Of a stretch of DNA of 64,000 nt, positions 24,398-32,979 are shown piece after piece. The notes below the pieces were generated by a model. The model saw only the letters and a program-made list of their open reading frames with translations. It was not told where the DNA came from and ran no database searches. The position numbers and the translations under genes are program-made. Numbering within the stretch: position 1 is the first letter of the stretch; each line of letters begins with the position of its first letter. The DNA comes from Henriciella mobilis. Lineage in GTDB: Bacteria; Pseudomonadota; Alphaproteobacteria; Caulobacterales; Hyphomonadaceae. The DNA is taken from contig NZ_QWFZ01000015.1 in the NCBI RefSeq assembly GCF_003576315.1, forward strand, positions 1 through 64,000, read 5' to 3'.

Positions 24398-25925
24398 CCG
24401 GGGCTTTATAAACGCTTTTGCGGTAGCGGCTGAAAAGCAACCGGAGGCCGTGGTCCGGTTCCATTCACCCGATGCCGGCGAACGCGTGATGATGCTTGTC
24501 GACATCTACCGGAAGGGCTGCCGTGTCGGCCGGGCCCTGCAATCCATGGGAATTGGCAAGGGAGACGTGGTCGCCACCATGCTTCCAGGCTGGCCTGAAT
24601 GGCTGACGGCCTTTATCGGGGCAAGCTATGCCGGAGCGGTGTTCATGCCGGTTTCGACAATCTACAAGACCCGGGAATTGAGCTTCATCCTTCGCCAGTC
24701 GCGGGCATCCGTCATCGTGACACCTACAAGCTATCGGGGCGTCGATTATGCGCGTCTCCTCGAAGATTGCGGAGACTTGCCGGCGCTGAATCACCGTTTC
24801 CTCGTCGACCCTTCCGCTCCCAGCAGTTGGCATGCGCTCGAAGAAAGCGAAAGCGCAGGAACGACGCCTGCAGAAACGTCGAGTCGCGACGTTGCTTTCA
24901 TGGTCTTCACATCGGGTACGACATCGGCTCCGAAAGGCGTCCTTCATTCTGCGTCCACATTGCTTGGCGAGATTGAAGCCCAAAAAGCTGCTCGCGCAGA
25001 CATTTCCAACGAGACTATCCTCTGCCCCTGGCCGCCCGGACACGTCGCAGGCGCTTTGCAAATGCTGCGCTTTCTGGTTTCCGGTACGCCGCTCATTGTC
25101 ATGGAGAAATGGGACGCAGCGGAAGCCGCCAGGCTGATTGAGACGCACAAGGCGACCACATCGTCCGGTACGCCGTTCCACATGGCTGGCTTGCTTGACG
25201 CGGCAGAAGAGGATGGGCGTAGCTTGTCCAGTCTTCAAAGCTACGTCCTTGGCGCGGCGCCTGTGCCTGCTGCGCTGGTCCAGGCGTGCGAGGATAGAGG
25301 GATTGTGACGGTTCACTCATACGGGTCCAGTGAGCATCCGACCGTGACGATGGCGGCTAATGATGACCCGCTGGAAAAGCGCCTCCACACCGAAGGCCGC
25401 CCAATGCACGGAAACGAAATCCGGATCGTCGACGAGGCTGGAAGTGATTTGCCTGTTGGCGAGCCCGGGGAAATCCTCACGCGAGGGCCCGAACGCTTCC
25501 TGGGTTATCTGGACAAGGACCTCGACAAGCAGGCCTTTCTTCCGGGGGGATGGTATCGCACCGGCGATGTAGGTCGTCTGGACGAGGATGGATTCCTTCT
25601 GATCACTGACCGAAAGAAGGACATTATCATTAGGGGCGGTGAGAATATCTCGTCTCGTGATGTCGAGGATGTCGCTCGGTTGATATCAGGAGTTCGCGAT
25701 TCGGCGGCGGTTGCTGTCCCCGATGACCGTCTGGGCGAGCGCATCAAACTTTTTGTCGAGATGGAGAGCGGCGAGACTATGAATTTGGACGCAATGCAGG
25801 CCCATTACCGTGCGCAAGGCGTAGCTTCCCAGAAAATTCCAGAATTTCTTGAGATAATCGATTCGTTGCCTCGCAATGACAACGGCAAGGTGCTCAAGGT
25901 CGAGCTGCGCAATCGTCGCTACTAA
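24378..25925 (+). CDS. Acyl-CoA synthetase (AMP-forming)
   Basis: A 515-residue ANL-family ligase with P-loop F-T-S-G-T-T-S-A-P-K-G, adenine motif H-S-Y-G-S-S-E-H-P, ribose motif R-T-G-D-V-G-R-L-D and catalytic lysine in L-P-R-N-D-N-G-K. The first ATG (24378) lies within the GntR gene; a second in-frame ATG at 24387 is equally possible, and neither has a strong ribosome site. It resembles medium-chain or cyclohexanecarboxylate-type CoA ligases. It is cotranscribed with the regulator, so a CoA thioester it makes could be the signal (inference). Confidence 0.88.
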   Translation: MPLMPTDRGFINAFAVAAEKQPEAVVRFHSPDAGERVMMLVDIYRKGCRVGRALQSMGIGKGDVVATMLPGWPEWLTAFIGASYAGAVFMPVSTIYKTRELSFILRQSRASVIVTPTSYRGVDYARLLEDCGDLPALNHRFLVDPSAPSSWHALEESESAGTTPAETSSRDVAFMVFTSGTTSAPKGVLHSASTLLGEIEAQKAARADISNETILCPWPPGHVAGALQMLRFLVSGTPLIVMEKWDAAEAARLIETHKATTSSGTPFHMAGLLDAAEEDGRSLSSLQSYVLGAAPVPAALVQACEDRGIVTVHSYGSSEHPTVTMAANDDPLEKRLHTEGRPMHGNEIRIVDEAGSDLPVGEPGEILTRGPERFLGYLDKDLDKQAFLPGGWYRTGDVGRLDEDGFLLITDRKKDIIIRGGENISSRDVEDVARLISGVRDSAAVAVPDDRLGERIKLFVEMESGETMNLDAMQAHYRAQGVASQKIPEFLEIIDSLPRNDNGKVLKVELRNRRY

Positions 25926-25939
25926 CGCTACCTTGCGCA

Positions 25940-25957
25940 TTGAGTTATTTAACTAGG
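25940..25957 (+). promoter_or_regulatory. Regulon palindrome, site 7 (inverted orientation)
   Basis: TTGAGTTATTTAACTAGG carries the strong half-site on its right side, opposite to most plus-strand operons. The centre is 73 bp upstream of the dehydrogenase ATG at 26022. It lies just past the stop of the preceding ligase gene. Confidence 0.7.
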
Positions 25958-26021
25958 TGTGCTTTCTATTGAGCTGGTCGCGGCGCCGCCGCGATAGATG
26001 CGATAGGAAGGCGATACCGGA

Positions 26022-27185
26022 ATGAGCGATCTCAAACTCCCCGAGGCCGCGTTCATGCAGGATGAGGAAATCCGCATGTTCGCAGACGCAGCTCAGAAGT
26101 TCTTTTCTCGCGCTGCGCCCCCGGAACGCGTGTCCAAATGGGTCGAGGATGGGCAGGTCGAGCGTGAATTCTGGAAAGAGGTGGGAGAAGCCGGCTTTCT
26201 GGGCGTTAGCGTGCCCGAGGAATATGGTGGACCTGGCGGAGACTTTCGCCATGATATCGTCCTGTGCGAGACCTGCCAGCGCCTAGGTCTGGAAGGGTTT
26301 GCAATTACTTTGCATAACGTCATCGTCACGCCCTATATCCAGCTCCACGGCACAAAAGAGCAAAAGGAACGCTGGCTTCCGAAACTCGTTTCCGGTGACC
26401 GGGTATGCGCGATCGCCATGAGTGAACCGGGCGCCGGCTCTGACCTGCAGGCCATTCGAACCACGGCTGTTCGTGATGGGAATGGCTACAGGTTGAATGG
26501 ATCAAAGACGTTCATTTCAAACGGACAGATTGCTGACTTTATCGTTGTTGTCTGCAAGACCGACCCGACAAAAGGAGCGCGTGGCGTCTCGCTCCTGGTC
26601 ATCGAAACCGAAGGCTTGGAAGGATTCCGTCGGGGCAAGAAACTCGACAAGATTGGTCACGAAGCACAGGATACGTCGGAGCTCTTCTTCGACGACGTTT
26701 TCGTTCCGGCTGATAACCTACTTGGTGGGGAAGAAGGAAAGGGCTTCTTCCAGCTCATGGCCGAGTTGCCGAGAGAGCGGCTCATCATTGCTGTGAATTC
26801 CGTGATTTCCATGGAAAAGGCGATCAACTGGACGATTGATTACACAAAGGAGCGCAAGGCGTTCGGCCAGCCTGTGTTTGACTTTCAGAACACGCAATTC
26901 AAGCTTGCCGACTGCAAGGCGAAAGCGGTCGTAGCGCGAACCTTCGTGAATGATTGCATCGAGAAAGCAATCGCCGGCACGCTCGACAATGATACCTCGG
27001 CCATCGCCAAGATGTGGGTGACCGATACCGAGTGGGAGGTCGTTGACGAATGCCTACAGCTCCACGGCGGCTATGGTTATGTCAACGAATACCCCATCGC
27101 TCGCCAGTTCAGAAATTCCCGAATCCAGAAAATATACGGCGGGTCGAATGAGATCATGAAAGTGTTGATCGCGCGCGGACTTTAA
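26022..27185 (+). CDS. Acyl-CoA dehydrogenase, classical single-gene type
   Basis: A 387-residue enzyme with every motif of homotetrameric acyl-CoA dehydrogenases: A-M-S-E-P-G-A-G-S-D-L-Q, E-R-K-A-F-G-Q-P-V-F-D-F-Q, L-H-G-G-Y-G-Y and I-Y-G-G-S-N-E-I-M-K. The Glu in the last is the catalytic base of the medium/short-chain group. Unlike the four paired proteins, it needs no partner. It leads an operon with two SDR-like genes, so its alkenoyl-CoA product may feed steps carried by them. Confidence 0.93.
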   Translation: MSDLKLPEAAFMQDEEIRMFADAAQKFFSRAAPPERVSKWVEDGQVEREFWKEVGEAGFLGVSVPEEYGGPGGDFRHDIVLCETCQRLGLEGFAITLHNVIVTPYIQLHGTKEQKERWLPKLVSGDRVCAIAMSEPGAGSDLQAIRTTAVRDGNGYRLNGSKTFISNGQIADFIVVVCKTDPTKGARGVSLLVIETEGLEGFRRGKKLDKIGHEAQDTSELFFDDVFVPADNLLGGEEGKGFFQLMAELPRERLIIAVNSVISMEKAINWTIDYTKERKAFGQPVFDFQNTQFKLADCKAKAVVARTFVNDCIEKAIAGTLDNDTSAIAKMWVTDTEWEVVDECLQLHGGYGYVNEYPIARQFRNSRIQKIYGGSNEIMKVLIARGL

Positions 27186-27218
27186 AGACGAAATTCCAGC
27201 AAAGGGAGACCGGAAGCG

Positions 27219-27839
27219 ATGAGCGAACATGTGCTTAAACTTGACCCGCCCGCTTTTGGGCCGGACCGCAATTTTCTGCCAGATGCGGTCTTTTCCGAAG
27301 ACGTTGTGATGATCCTGTCTGACGGAAGCGAAAGCGCCCAGGCTATTGCCGATGCGTTCGCATCTGTAGGCGCATCGGTCGCCGCAGTCGGGCCCGACCT
27401 ACCGGCCGCAAAACGGGTTTCGGGCATTGCGGCCGGGCATGGCCGAAAGAGCCTCGAGGCAGCCTGGGCAGCAGATCCAAGTAGCCTTCTCAGGAAGGCC
27501 GCCGGGGACTTGGGACCCATAAACCACATGGTTTCAGTTAACGTCGATGACAAAGTGCTTTCGGCATTCCTCAAGGCTTTTGAAGGGGTTCCGTCCGATC
27601 CGGGAATGATGCGAAACTGTGTGATCATCTCGTCTCCTAGTAAATCGGACCAGGTTACAAACGGGACGAGACAATTTCGGATAAATCATATTGAGGTTGA
27701 TCTATGCCGAGGCGCGGAAGGTCTGGTGGGCCGGGCCGGCGGGACCTTCGAGCTCGGATGGGCCGTTGCCTTTTTCTGTTCTCCCTATGCCCGTGAGATC
27801 GATGGTCAAAGGCTAAGGCTTGATGGGGGAATGGTATGA
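27219..27839 (+). CDS. SDR-like protein lacking catalytic residues (1)
   Basis: This 206-residue protein has the strand-helix order of a short-chain dehydrogenase and ends like one (AFFCSPYAREIDGQRLRLDG). The Gly-rich nucleotide motif is replaced (L-S-D-G-S-E-S-A-Q), no Y-x3-K catalytic pair follows the I-I-S-S strand, and the protein is about 50 residues short. It is coded directly after the classical dehydrogenase and overlaps a second degenerate SDR by four bases. The two may form a heteromer with structural or regulatory roles. No known function is claimed. Confidence 0.7.
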   Translation: MSEHVLKLDPPAFGPDRNFLPDAVFSEDVVMILSDGSESAQAIADAFASVGASVAAVGPDLPAAKRVSGIAAGHGRKSLEAAWAADPSSLLRKAAGDLGPINHMVSVNVDDKVLSAFLKAFEGVPSDPGMMRNCVIISSPSKSDQVTNGTRQFRINHIEVDLCRGAEGLVGRAGGTFELGWAVAFFCSPYAREIDGQRLRLDGGMV

Positions 27840-28357
27840 GCCGCACAGTTCCGAGCTGGCTTGATGATCCTGTGTGCGTTGTCGTTGGTCATGGAGATGG
27901 GGTTGAGGCAGCCGCCCATGAGTTAGCGGCGGCCGGCGCAACGATCGCGCGAGGACCCATCACGTCAGACCCGGCCGCCGCGCTTGGCGCAATTGAAGCT
28001 GCCGAAAAGGCGGCCAGGGACCCGGTCACCATCGTCCTGCATGCATCTGGCGGCCAGGATGTTGCTGCAACCGCATATGGCAAGGCGTTTACGGTTTATC
28101 TCGAGAACAGGGAGCTGAATGGTGCATTCTTGCTGCTCGAGCCTGCCGGGACGGATGCAAGGCAGGCGCTTGTTGAACTGTCGGGCCCAAGGCTTAGAGC
28201 AAATGCGATCGCGACCAATTATGCGTACGGTGGGCCGCTTAAGAAGCTACGTGCGCTCGGTGCGCTCGCGGCCTATCTCGCCAGCGACTACGCCGCGTAT
28301 GTTTATGGGGCTTGTCTCGGCGTAGATCGCTCGGATTCTCAGCAAGGGCATCCATAG
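27836..28357 (+). CDS. SDR-like protein lacking catalytic residues (2)
   Basis: A 173-residue protein with a Rossmann-like start (V-C-V-V-V-G-H-G-D-G-V-E), a strand ending H-A-S-G-G, then R-L-R-A-N-A-I-A and an SDR-like tail (LAAYLASDYAAYVYGACLGV). It lacks both the intact TGxxxGxG motif and any Y-x3-K pair. Together with the previous gene it forms an overlapping pair of truncated SDR-like proteins. Both frames are clean, which argues against simple decay. The gene ends 11 bp from the convergent SDR gene. Confidence 0.68.
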   Translation: MSRTVPSWLDDPVCVVVGHGDGVEAAAHELAAAGATIARGPITSDPAAALGAIEAAEKAARDPVTIVLHASGGQDVAATAYGKAFTVYLENRELNGAFLLLEPAGTDARQALVELSGPRLRANAIATNYAYGGPLKKLRALGALAAYLASDYAAYVYGACLGVDRSDSQQGHP

Positions 28358-28368
28358 GCCAATTCATG

Positions 28369-29154
28369 TCAGGGGCGCAGGATCCAGCCGCCATCGACGT
28401 GTAAGACCTGTCCGGAAATCCAGCCGCCGGCCGGAGAAACAAGCAGAAGAAGTGCACCGACCAGTTCGTCGGGTTCACCGCGCAGTCGCAACGTCACCAT
28501 ACCTTCAAGCATCTTCACAAAGGGCGAATCCTCAGGCGTCAGGGTCGCGCCCGCGTCCGACATGGTATTGCCAGGCGCGATGGCGTTGACGGCGATCTTC
28601 TGGCTGCCCAGCTCCCGCGACAGCGTGGTTGTCAGTCCAACGAGTGCGATCTTTGTGATTCCATACACTGTTTGTGCGGGAAACGCACCGCCGGAAACCT
28701 GGTTAACTATGCGTCCGCCACCGCGTTCAGCCATAAGCGGCGCGACTGCCTGAGAGCAGTTGAGCGCCCCTGTGAGATTGACCGCAATCGCCTTGTTCCA
28801 CGATTCAAGATCGATCTGAATGGCCGGTTTGGAAACAATTTCGACCATGAGGGCGGCATTGTTCACGAGGATATCGACCCCACTGAATGCGGCCGTGGTC
28901 TCTGCCACCATGGCGTTCACGCTGGATCGATCAGTAATGTCGACCTGAACCGAAATCGCCTCTCCACCCGATTGCCTGATCTCGTCGGCGACCTTTGCCG
29001 CACCTTCTTTGTTAAGGTCTGCGACGACGACTTTCGCGCCAGCACTGGCAAGGCCAAGTGCATATGCCCGGCCAATTGAATTGCCGCGCCCGCCAGCGCC
29101 AGTGACGATGGCGACCTGCCCGTCGACACGGAATTGATCGAGTGAAAATGCCAT
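28369..29154 (-). CDS. Short-chain dehydrogenase/reductase
   Basis: A complete 261-residue classical SDR: nucleotide motif T-G-A-G-G-R-G-N-S-I-G, N-N-A-A near residue 98, catalytic Ser154, Tyr164 and Lys168 (V-Y-G-I-T-K), and the V-D-G-G tail. An Asp after the second strand (V-A-D-L-N) suggests NAD rather than NADP. It is the last gene of the P450 operon, so oxidation of the alcohol made by the P450 is a reasonable role. AAAGGA precedes the ATG. Confidence 0.9.
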   Translation of the reverse strand: MAFSLDQFRVDGQVAIVTGAGGRGNSIGRAYALGLASAGAKVVVADLNKEGAAKVADEIRQSGGEAISVQVDITDRSSVNAMVAETTAAFSGVDILVNNAALMVEIVSKPAIQIDLESWNKAIAVNLTGALNCSQAVAPLMAERGGGRIVNQVSGGAFPAQTVYGITKIALVGLTTTLSRELGSQKIAVNAIAPGNTMSDAGATLTPEDSPFVKMLEGMVTLRLRGEPDELVGALLLLVSPAGGWISGQVLHVDGGWILRP

Positions 29155-29159
29155 ATCGG

Positions 29160-29528
29160 CTATCCTTTGTTTGTGGTGAGGGGAGGTCCGAAGAGCAAGC
29201 GACGGATCGAGGCGTTTGGCGCAAAAGATGCGGCGAAAATGTAGGCGAACGAAAAGAGGCCCCCAAGGAAGATACAGGCCAGCCCAAAAACAATACGCTT
29301 CACGGAAGCAGTTTCACGCCACGCAACCCAGGCAGCCATGAAGACCAGATGCCATGCGAAATCCAGATTAAACTGGCCGCGCCATGGATGGACAAAGTCG
29401 CCGAAAAAGAGCGCTCCGGCTCCCGATAGTCCGGCTTGACTTATTGCACGGACGGTCATGAAGGCAGTCAGCAGCCAGGCTATTGCCGACAAGAAACGCA
29501 CAGCATGAACAGCGGTGGGCTTGATCAT
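29160..29528 (-). CDS. Small integral membrane protein
   Basis: A 122-residue protein with about three hydrophobic segments (around residues 10-30, 55-72 and 78-100), one conserved-looking stretch F-F-G-D-F-V-H-P-W-R-G-Q-F-N-L-D, and a basic tail. It may resemble DUF2834-type membrane proteins, but I am not sure. It lies between the aldehyde dehydrogenase and SDR genes with gaps of 11 and 5 bp, so it belongs to the P450 operon. No clear ribosome site precedes the ATG; translation may be coupled. Confidence 0.7.
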   Translation of the reverse strand: MIKPTAVHAVRFLSAIAWLLTAFMTVRAISQAGLSGAGALFFGDFVHPWRGQFNLDFAWHLVFMAAWVAWRETASVKRIVFGLACIFLGGLFSFAYIFAASFAPNASIRRLLFGPPLTTNKG

Positions 29529-29539
29529 ATAAGGGTGCC

Positions 29540-31003
29540 CTAGTTGTTGGCTATCGTTACGGTCTTGTAGTGGAGGTAAGCATCAATCCCGGCGCGGCCG
29601 CCTTCCTTTCCAAAACCGGAAATACCGACGCCGCCGAATGGTGTGTGTGGATTGATCTGGGTCGCGCCATTGATGTAGACGCCCCCCGCAACGAGTCTTT
29701 CCGAGAGACGATGGGCTCTTTTCAGGTCATTGGTCTGGATATAGGCGGCCAGTCCATAAGCCGTTGCATTGGCCATTTCCACTGCCTCGTCCTCATCTTT
29801 GAAACGGTTCACCAGCAAGACTGGCCCGAAGATTTCCTGCTGGGAAATCTCGCTATCCAGTGGAGCGTCAACGATGATTGTGGGCTCAATGAAGTTGCCC
29901 CCGGCAAGTGGGCCGCCGCAAAGGTTTCCTCCCAAGACAATGTTTCCGTCGCTATTCGACTTGACCCGTTCGAGCATGCCCATGATGCGGTCCCGGGCAG
30001 CGGTGTTGATCACAGGGCCGACCAAGACGCCCTCTTCAAAAGGGTCGCCGACCTTGAACCCAGACGCAATCGCCTTGAGCTTTTCAACGGTTTCGTCAAA
30101 GACGTCCTCGTGGACGAGCAGACGGGTTGGCAGCGCGCATCCTTGGCCAGCCATAATGCCAATCGTCCAGAAGATGGCGCGCTGACAAGCTGCCGAGATG
30201 TCAACGTCTGGAAATAGCAGTGAGGCGGATTTGCCACCCAATTCCATTATCGACGGTTTGATGTGCTCGGCGCAGGTCGCCATGATCTTCCGTGCCGTGA
30301 TCGGACCACCGGTGAACGAGATCAGCGCTACTTTCGGATGCGCAACCAGCGCCTGTCCGGCTTCGCCTGTGCCGGGCAGGATTGAGACAACGCCATCTGG
30401 AATGCCGGCCTCGCGGCAGAGCGTTGCAAACAGATCAGGTGCAAACGGCGTCAGTTCCGCCGGTTTGACCACACAGCAATTACCTGCAGCCAAGGCGGGG
30501 ACAACTTTCATGCAGAGCGAAATGAGGGGGCCATTCCAGGTAATGATGATGCCGACAATGCCCTTTGGCTCGGGCACTGTGTAGGAAAACTCACCCCTTG
30601 TATCGAGCGTGGAGATGAGTTCGCCTGAAAGCTTGTCACACCAGCCAGCATAATACCTGGCCCAAGCCACCGATGTTTCCACCATCCGTAACCCGTTGAT
30701 AAGCGGTGTGCCGCCATCGATCGCGCCGCGCTGTGCAAAGGCCTCGGCGTTCTGTTCGATGAGATCCGCGAGCCTGAACAAAATGTCCCGGCGCACTTCG
30801 GGGGGCGTCGTTCGCCAAGCTTCGCGGGCCGTCTCCGCCTTTGCTACTGCTTCGTCAATCTCCTTTTTCCCGGCAAGCGGGAACGAAGCCTGCACGTCTT
30901 GTGTCACCGGATTGAGGTGTTGATAAGTGCCACCAGAGCCTTCTTCTATGTCAGTGTGGCCGATGCGCAGTTTTATCGGAGCCAGGGCGGTTATGTCGGG
31001 CAT
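29540..31003 (-). CDS. NAD(P)-dependent aldehyde dehydrogenase
   Basis: A 487-residue aldehyde dehydrogenase with Asn157 (T-W-N-G-P), Glu254 (M-E-L-G-G-K) and nucleophile Cys289 (G-Q-G-C-A), all at normal positions. The ATG at 31003 (MPDITALAPIKLRIG) starts the conserved sequence; an upstream in-frame ATG runs into the P450 gene and is rejected. It follows the P450 gene by 29 bp. The likely job is conversion of a terminal aldehyde, made by P450 and alcohol oxidation, into the acid that a ligase activates. Confidence 0.92.
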   Translation of the reverse strand: MPDITALAPIKLRIGHTDIEEGSGGTYQHLNPVTQDVQASFPLAGKKEIDEAVAKAETAREAWRTTPPEVRRDILFRLADLIEQNAEAFAQRGAIDGGTPLINGLRMVETSVAWARYYAGWCDKLSGELISTLDTRGEFSYTVPEPKGIVGIIITWNGPLISLCMKVVPALAAGNCCVVKPAELTPFAPDLFATLCREAGIPDGVVSILPGTGEAGQALVAHPKVALISFTGGPITARKIMATCAEHIKPSIMELGGKSASLLFPDVDISAACQRAIFWTIGIMAGQGCALPTRLLVHEDVFDETVEKLKAIASGFKVGDPFEEGVLVGPVINTAARDRIMGMLERVKSNSDGNIVLGGNLCGGPLAGGNFIEPTIIVDAPLDSEISQQEIFGPVLLVNRFKDEDEAVEMANATAYGLAAYIQTNDLKRAHRLSERLVAGGVYINGATQINPHTPFGGVGISGFGKEGGRAGIDAYLHYKTVTIANN

Positions 31004-31032
31004 GGGTGTTTCTTCTATGATGGGGTTTAGGT

Positions 31033-32238
31033 TCAGGACCAGGTCAGGTGTAGTGATGAGAGACCCATAACGGATCCGCCTCGAACGCCGCTTGGTGGCT
31101 TTGAGGAATCGATCCGAAAGGGTGGAATTTCGGCGAGCCAATGCCGGTAGAAAGCTTCAAGCTCCATTTTCGCCAGGTGGCGGCCGAGACAGGTATGCCC
31201 GCCATACCCGAATGCGAAATGGTTGCGCTTTTCGCGATCCAGCCTGACGTCCGTGGCGTTTGGGTTGAGCGACTCGTCGAGACCGGCCATGGCGATGACG
31301 CAAAGAACCATTTCGCCAGCTTTGAGCGCGACGCCATCGAGTTCTGTATCTTTGGCGACCTGCCTTGGCAGGTTCGGAAATGTATACCGGCGCAGCAGCT
31401 CCTCAGCTGCTTCGGCGCATCGTTCAGGATGGGCGCGAAGCTGTGTCTGGAAGTCTGGATATCGGGCGAGATGGCGCGTGCCGAATGACATCGCATTGGT
31501 CACCGTATCGAGCCCTGCGAGAAACAGCAGGAAGCCGATCGACATCAGCTCCTCGAATGTGAGTTTGCGGCCCTCAAAGTCTGCGTCGATGAGGCGAGAT
31601 AGAAGGTCATCCTCGCGCTTGTCCATGCGCGCCGAAATCAGGGTCTGCAGCTCGCCCATGATCTTCATGGCATAGGTCTGTGACTCTTCCGGTGAGCTGG
31701 ACCTGAACATGCCGTCAATCAGACTTCGAAAGTCTTCATGTCGGTCGAGTGGAAAGCCAACGAACTCCATGAAAACCGTAACAGGTATGCGGGAGGCGAC
31801 AGCCTCGACGAATTCGCATCCGCCCTTGTCCTTTACGTTTGCAACGAAATGTTTGGTCCAGTGATCGACGCGAGATTTGAGATGCGCAATCTGGCGCGGT
31901 TCAAACCAGCTCATCATGAGGCGTCTGTAGAGCAAATGCTCAGGGGGATCGAGCGATTCCGGGATCATGACTGGGGCGTTCTGCCGAGGTGGAATCTGAA
32001 GCTGACGGCTTGAGAACACTTTCGGCGTCCGAAGCACAGTCGAGATCGCGCTCGTATCCAGAACGACCCAGTGTCCGCCATTGAAAGGGGTCCAGAACAG
32101 GCCGGGCGCTTCAGATCGCAACGCAATCAGACCATCATGAATGTCCTTCTGGATGCGTGCGTCATTATAGAAATCGAACTCGACGACCCTCTCTCGCGGG
32201 ACATGCTCAGGAATGTCGGATTCTGGCATCGCGCCCAT
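31033..32238 (-). CDS. Cytochrome P450
   Basis: A 401-residue soluble bacterial P450. The I-helix oxygen-activation motif A-G-L-D-T is at residues 241-245, the K-helix E-x-x-R at 280-283, and the haem-ligand Cys350 lies in F-G-Y-G-G-H-T-C-L-G. No membrane anchor is present. No ferredoxin or ferredoxin reductase gene is visible in the window, so electrons must come from elsewhere. GGGAGA lies before the ATG at 32238. It heads an operon with aldehyde dehydrogenase, a membrane protein and an SDR, and diverges from a TetR regulator. Terminal or ring hydroxylation of an island substrate is the likely role. Confidence 0.95.
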   Translation of the reverse strand: MGAMPESDIPEHVPRERVVEFDFYNDARIQKDIHDGLIALRSEAPGLFWTPFNGGHWVVLDTSAISTVLRTPKVFSSRQLQIPPRQNAPVMIPESLDPPEHLLYRRLMMSWFEPRQIAHLKSRVDHWTKHFVANVKDKGGCEFVEAVASRIPVTVFMEFVGFPLDRHEDFRSLIDGMFRSSSPEESQTYAMKIMGELQTLISARMDKREDDLLSRLIDADFEGRKLTFEELMSIGFLLFLAGLDTVTNAMSFGTRHLARYPDFQTQLRAHPERCAEAAEELLRRYTFPNLPRQVAKDTELDGVALKAGEMVLCVIAMAGLDESLNPNATDVRLDREKRNHFAFGYGGHTCLGRHLAKMELEAFYRHWLAEIPPFRIDSSKPPSGVRGGSVMGLSSLHLTWS

Positions 32239-32267
32239 CTTGTTCTCCCTTCCGTTCTTGTGCCATT

Positions 32268-32287
32268 AAGTAAATTCAGATTTACTT
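32268..32287. promoter_or_regulatory. Perfect 20-bp inverted repeat, probable TetR operator
   Basis: AAGTAAAT and its exact complement ATTTACTT are separated by TCAG. The site lies in the 80-bp region between the divergent P450 operon and the TetR-family gene, a standard place for an operator that represses both. It has no resemblance to the regulon palindrome. A partial match to that palindrome (GGTATCTAACCAGGTC) lies nearby at 32299-32314. Confidence 0.8.
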
Positions 32288-32318
32288 GCGGGTCAATAGG
32301 TATCTAACCAGGTCAAAC

Positions 32319-32879
32319 ATGGAAGACAGTGTCAGGCGGCGGAATCCTGAGCGGACACGCCAGTCCATCCTTTCTGCCGCGCAGGAAATATTTTCACGAC
32401 GGCCCTATGCAGAGGCATCACTCAAGGAGATTACTGCTAAGGCGGGAGCCAATCCCGCCCTTGTCAGCCGTTATTTTGGATCGAAGGAAAAACTCTTCGA
32501 AGCGGCGCTAGAAGCTTCACTTGATGCTGGTCCACTCATGCCCGCATCGCGTGAATCATTCGGCGAGCAGGTGGTCAGCGCCTTTTTAAGCCCCGATCGA
32601 GGTCGGGTGAATCCCCTGTCAATGTTGATATTTTCGACGGCCGAAGCGGGCCTGCAGTCCATGGCTTTGCGTTTGTTGCAGGATCGGATTGTCGTGCCGC
32701 TATCGGCGTGGCTCGGAGAAGATGATGCTGAAACGCGCGCGGCCCGGGTCATGATGGTGGCTTCGGGCTTCTTTATCTATCGAAGTCTGTTGCCGCTCGC
32801 GTCGATGACCGGCCCGCTTGATCCAGCGACAAGACAGTGGCTCGCCAATTGTTTTCAGTCCGCGATAGACAATGGCTAG
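32319..32879 (+). CDS. TetR-family transcriptional regulator
   Basis: A 186-residue TetR regulator. The N-terminal helix-turn-helix is complete (R-Q-S-I-L-S-A-A-Q-E-I-F, then L-K-E-I-T-A-K-A-G-A and L-V-S-R-Y-F-G-S-K-E-K-L-F). The rest is a helical ligand domain without recognised detail. The ATG at 32319 gives the usual short N-arm; an upstream in-frame ATG lies in the operator region. By divergent position and the adjoining 20-bp repeat it should repress the P450 operon and itself. Its ligand may be a pathway intermediate (inference). Confidence 0.88.
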   Translation: MEDSVRRRNPERTRQSILSAAQEIFSRRPYAEASLKEITAKAGANPALVSRYFGSKEKLFEAALEASLDAGPLMPASRESFGEQVVSAFLSPDRGRVNPLSMLIFSTAEAGLQSMALRLLQDRIVVPLSAWLGEDDAETRAARVMMVASGFFIYRSLLPLASMTGPLDPATRQWLANCFQSAIDNG

Positions 32880-32929
32880 CCTTCGGTCCGCGCGCGGGCA
32901 TCGATGTTTCCTGTCATATAGCTCGATTA

Positions 32930-32947
32930 CTAGGTCATATAGGTGTA
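32930..32947 (+). promoter_or_regulatory. Regulon palindrome, site 8 (weak)
   Basis: CTAGGTCATATAGGTGTA keeps the CATATA centre and flanking G-T positions but departs from the consensus in the outer bases. The centre is about 42 bp before the ligase ATG at 32980, the same distance as for stronger sites, which supports it. Confidence 0.6.
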
Positions 32948-32979
32948 GGCTGGTAGTACGAGGGCAGGAGACGTAAGAT

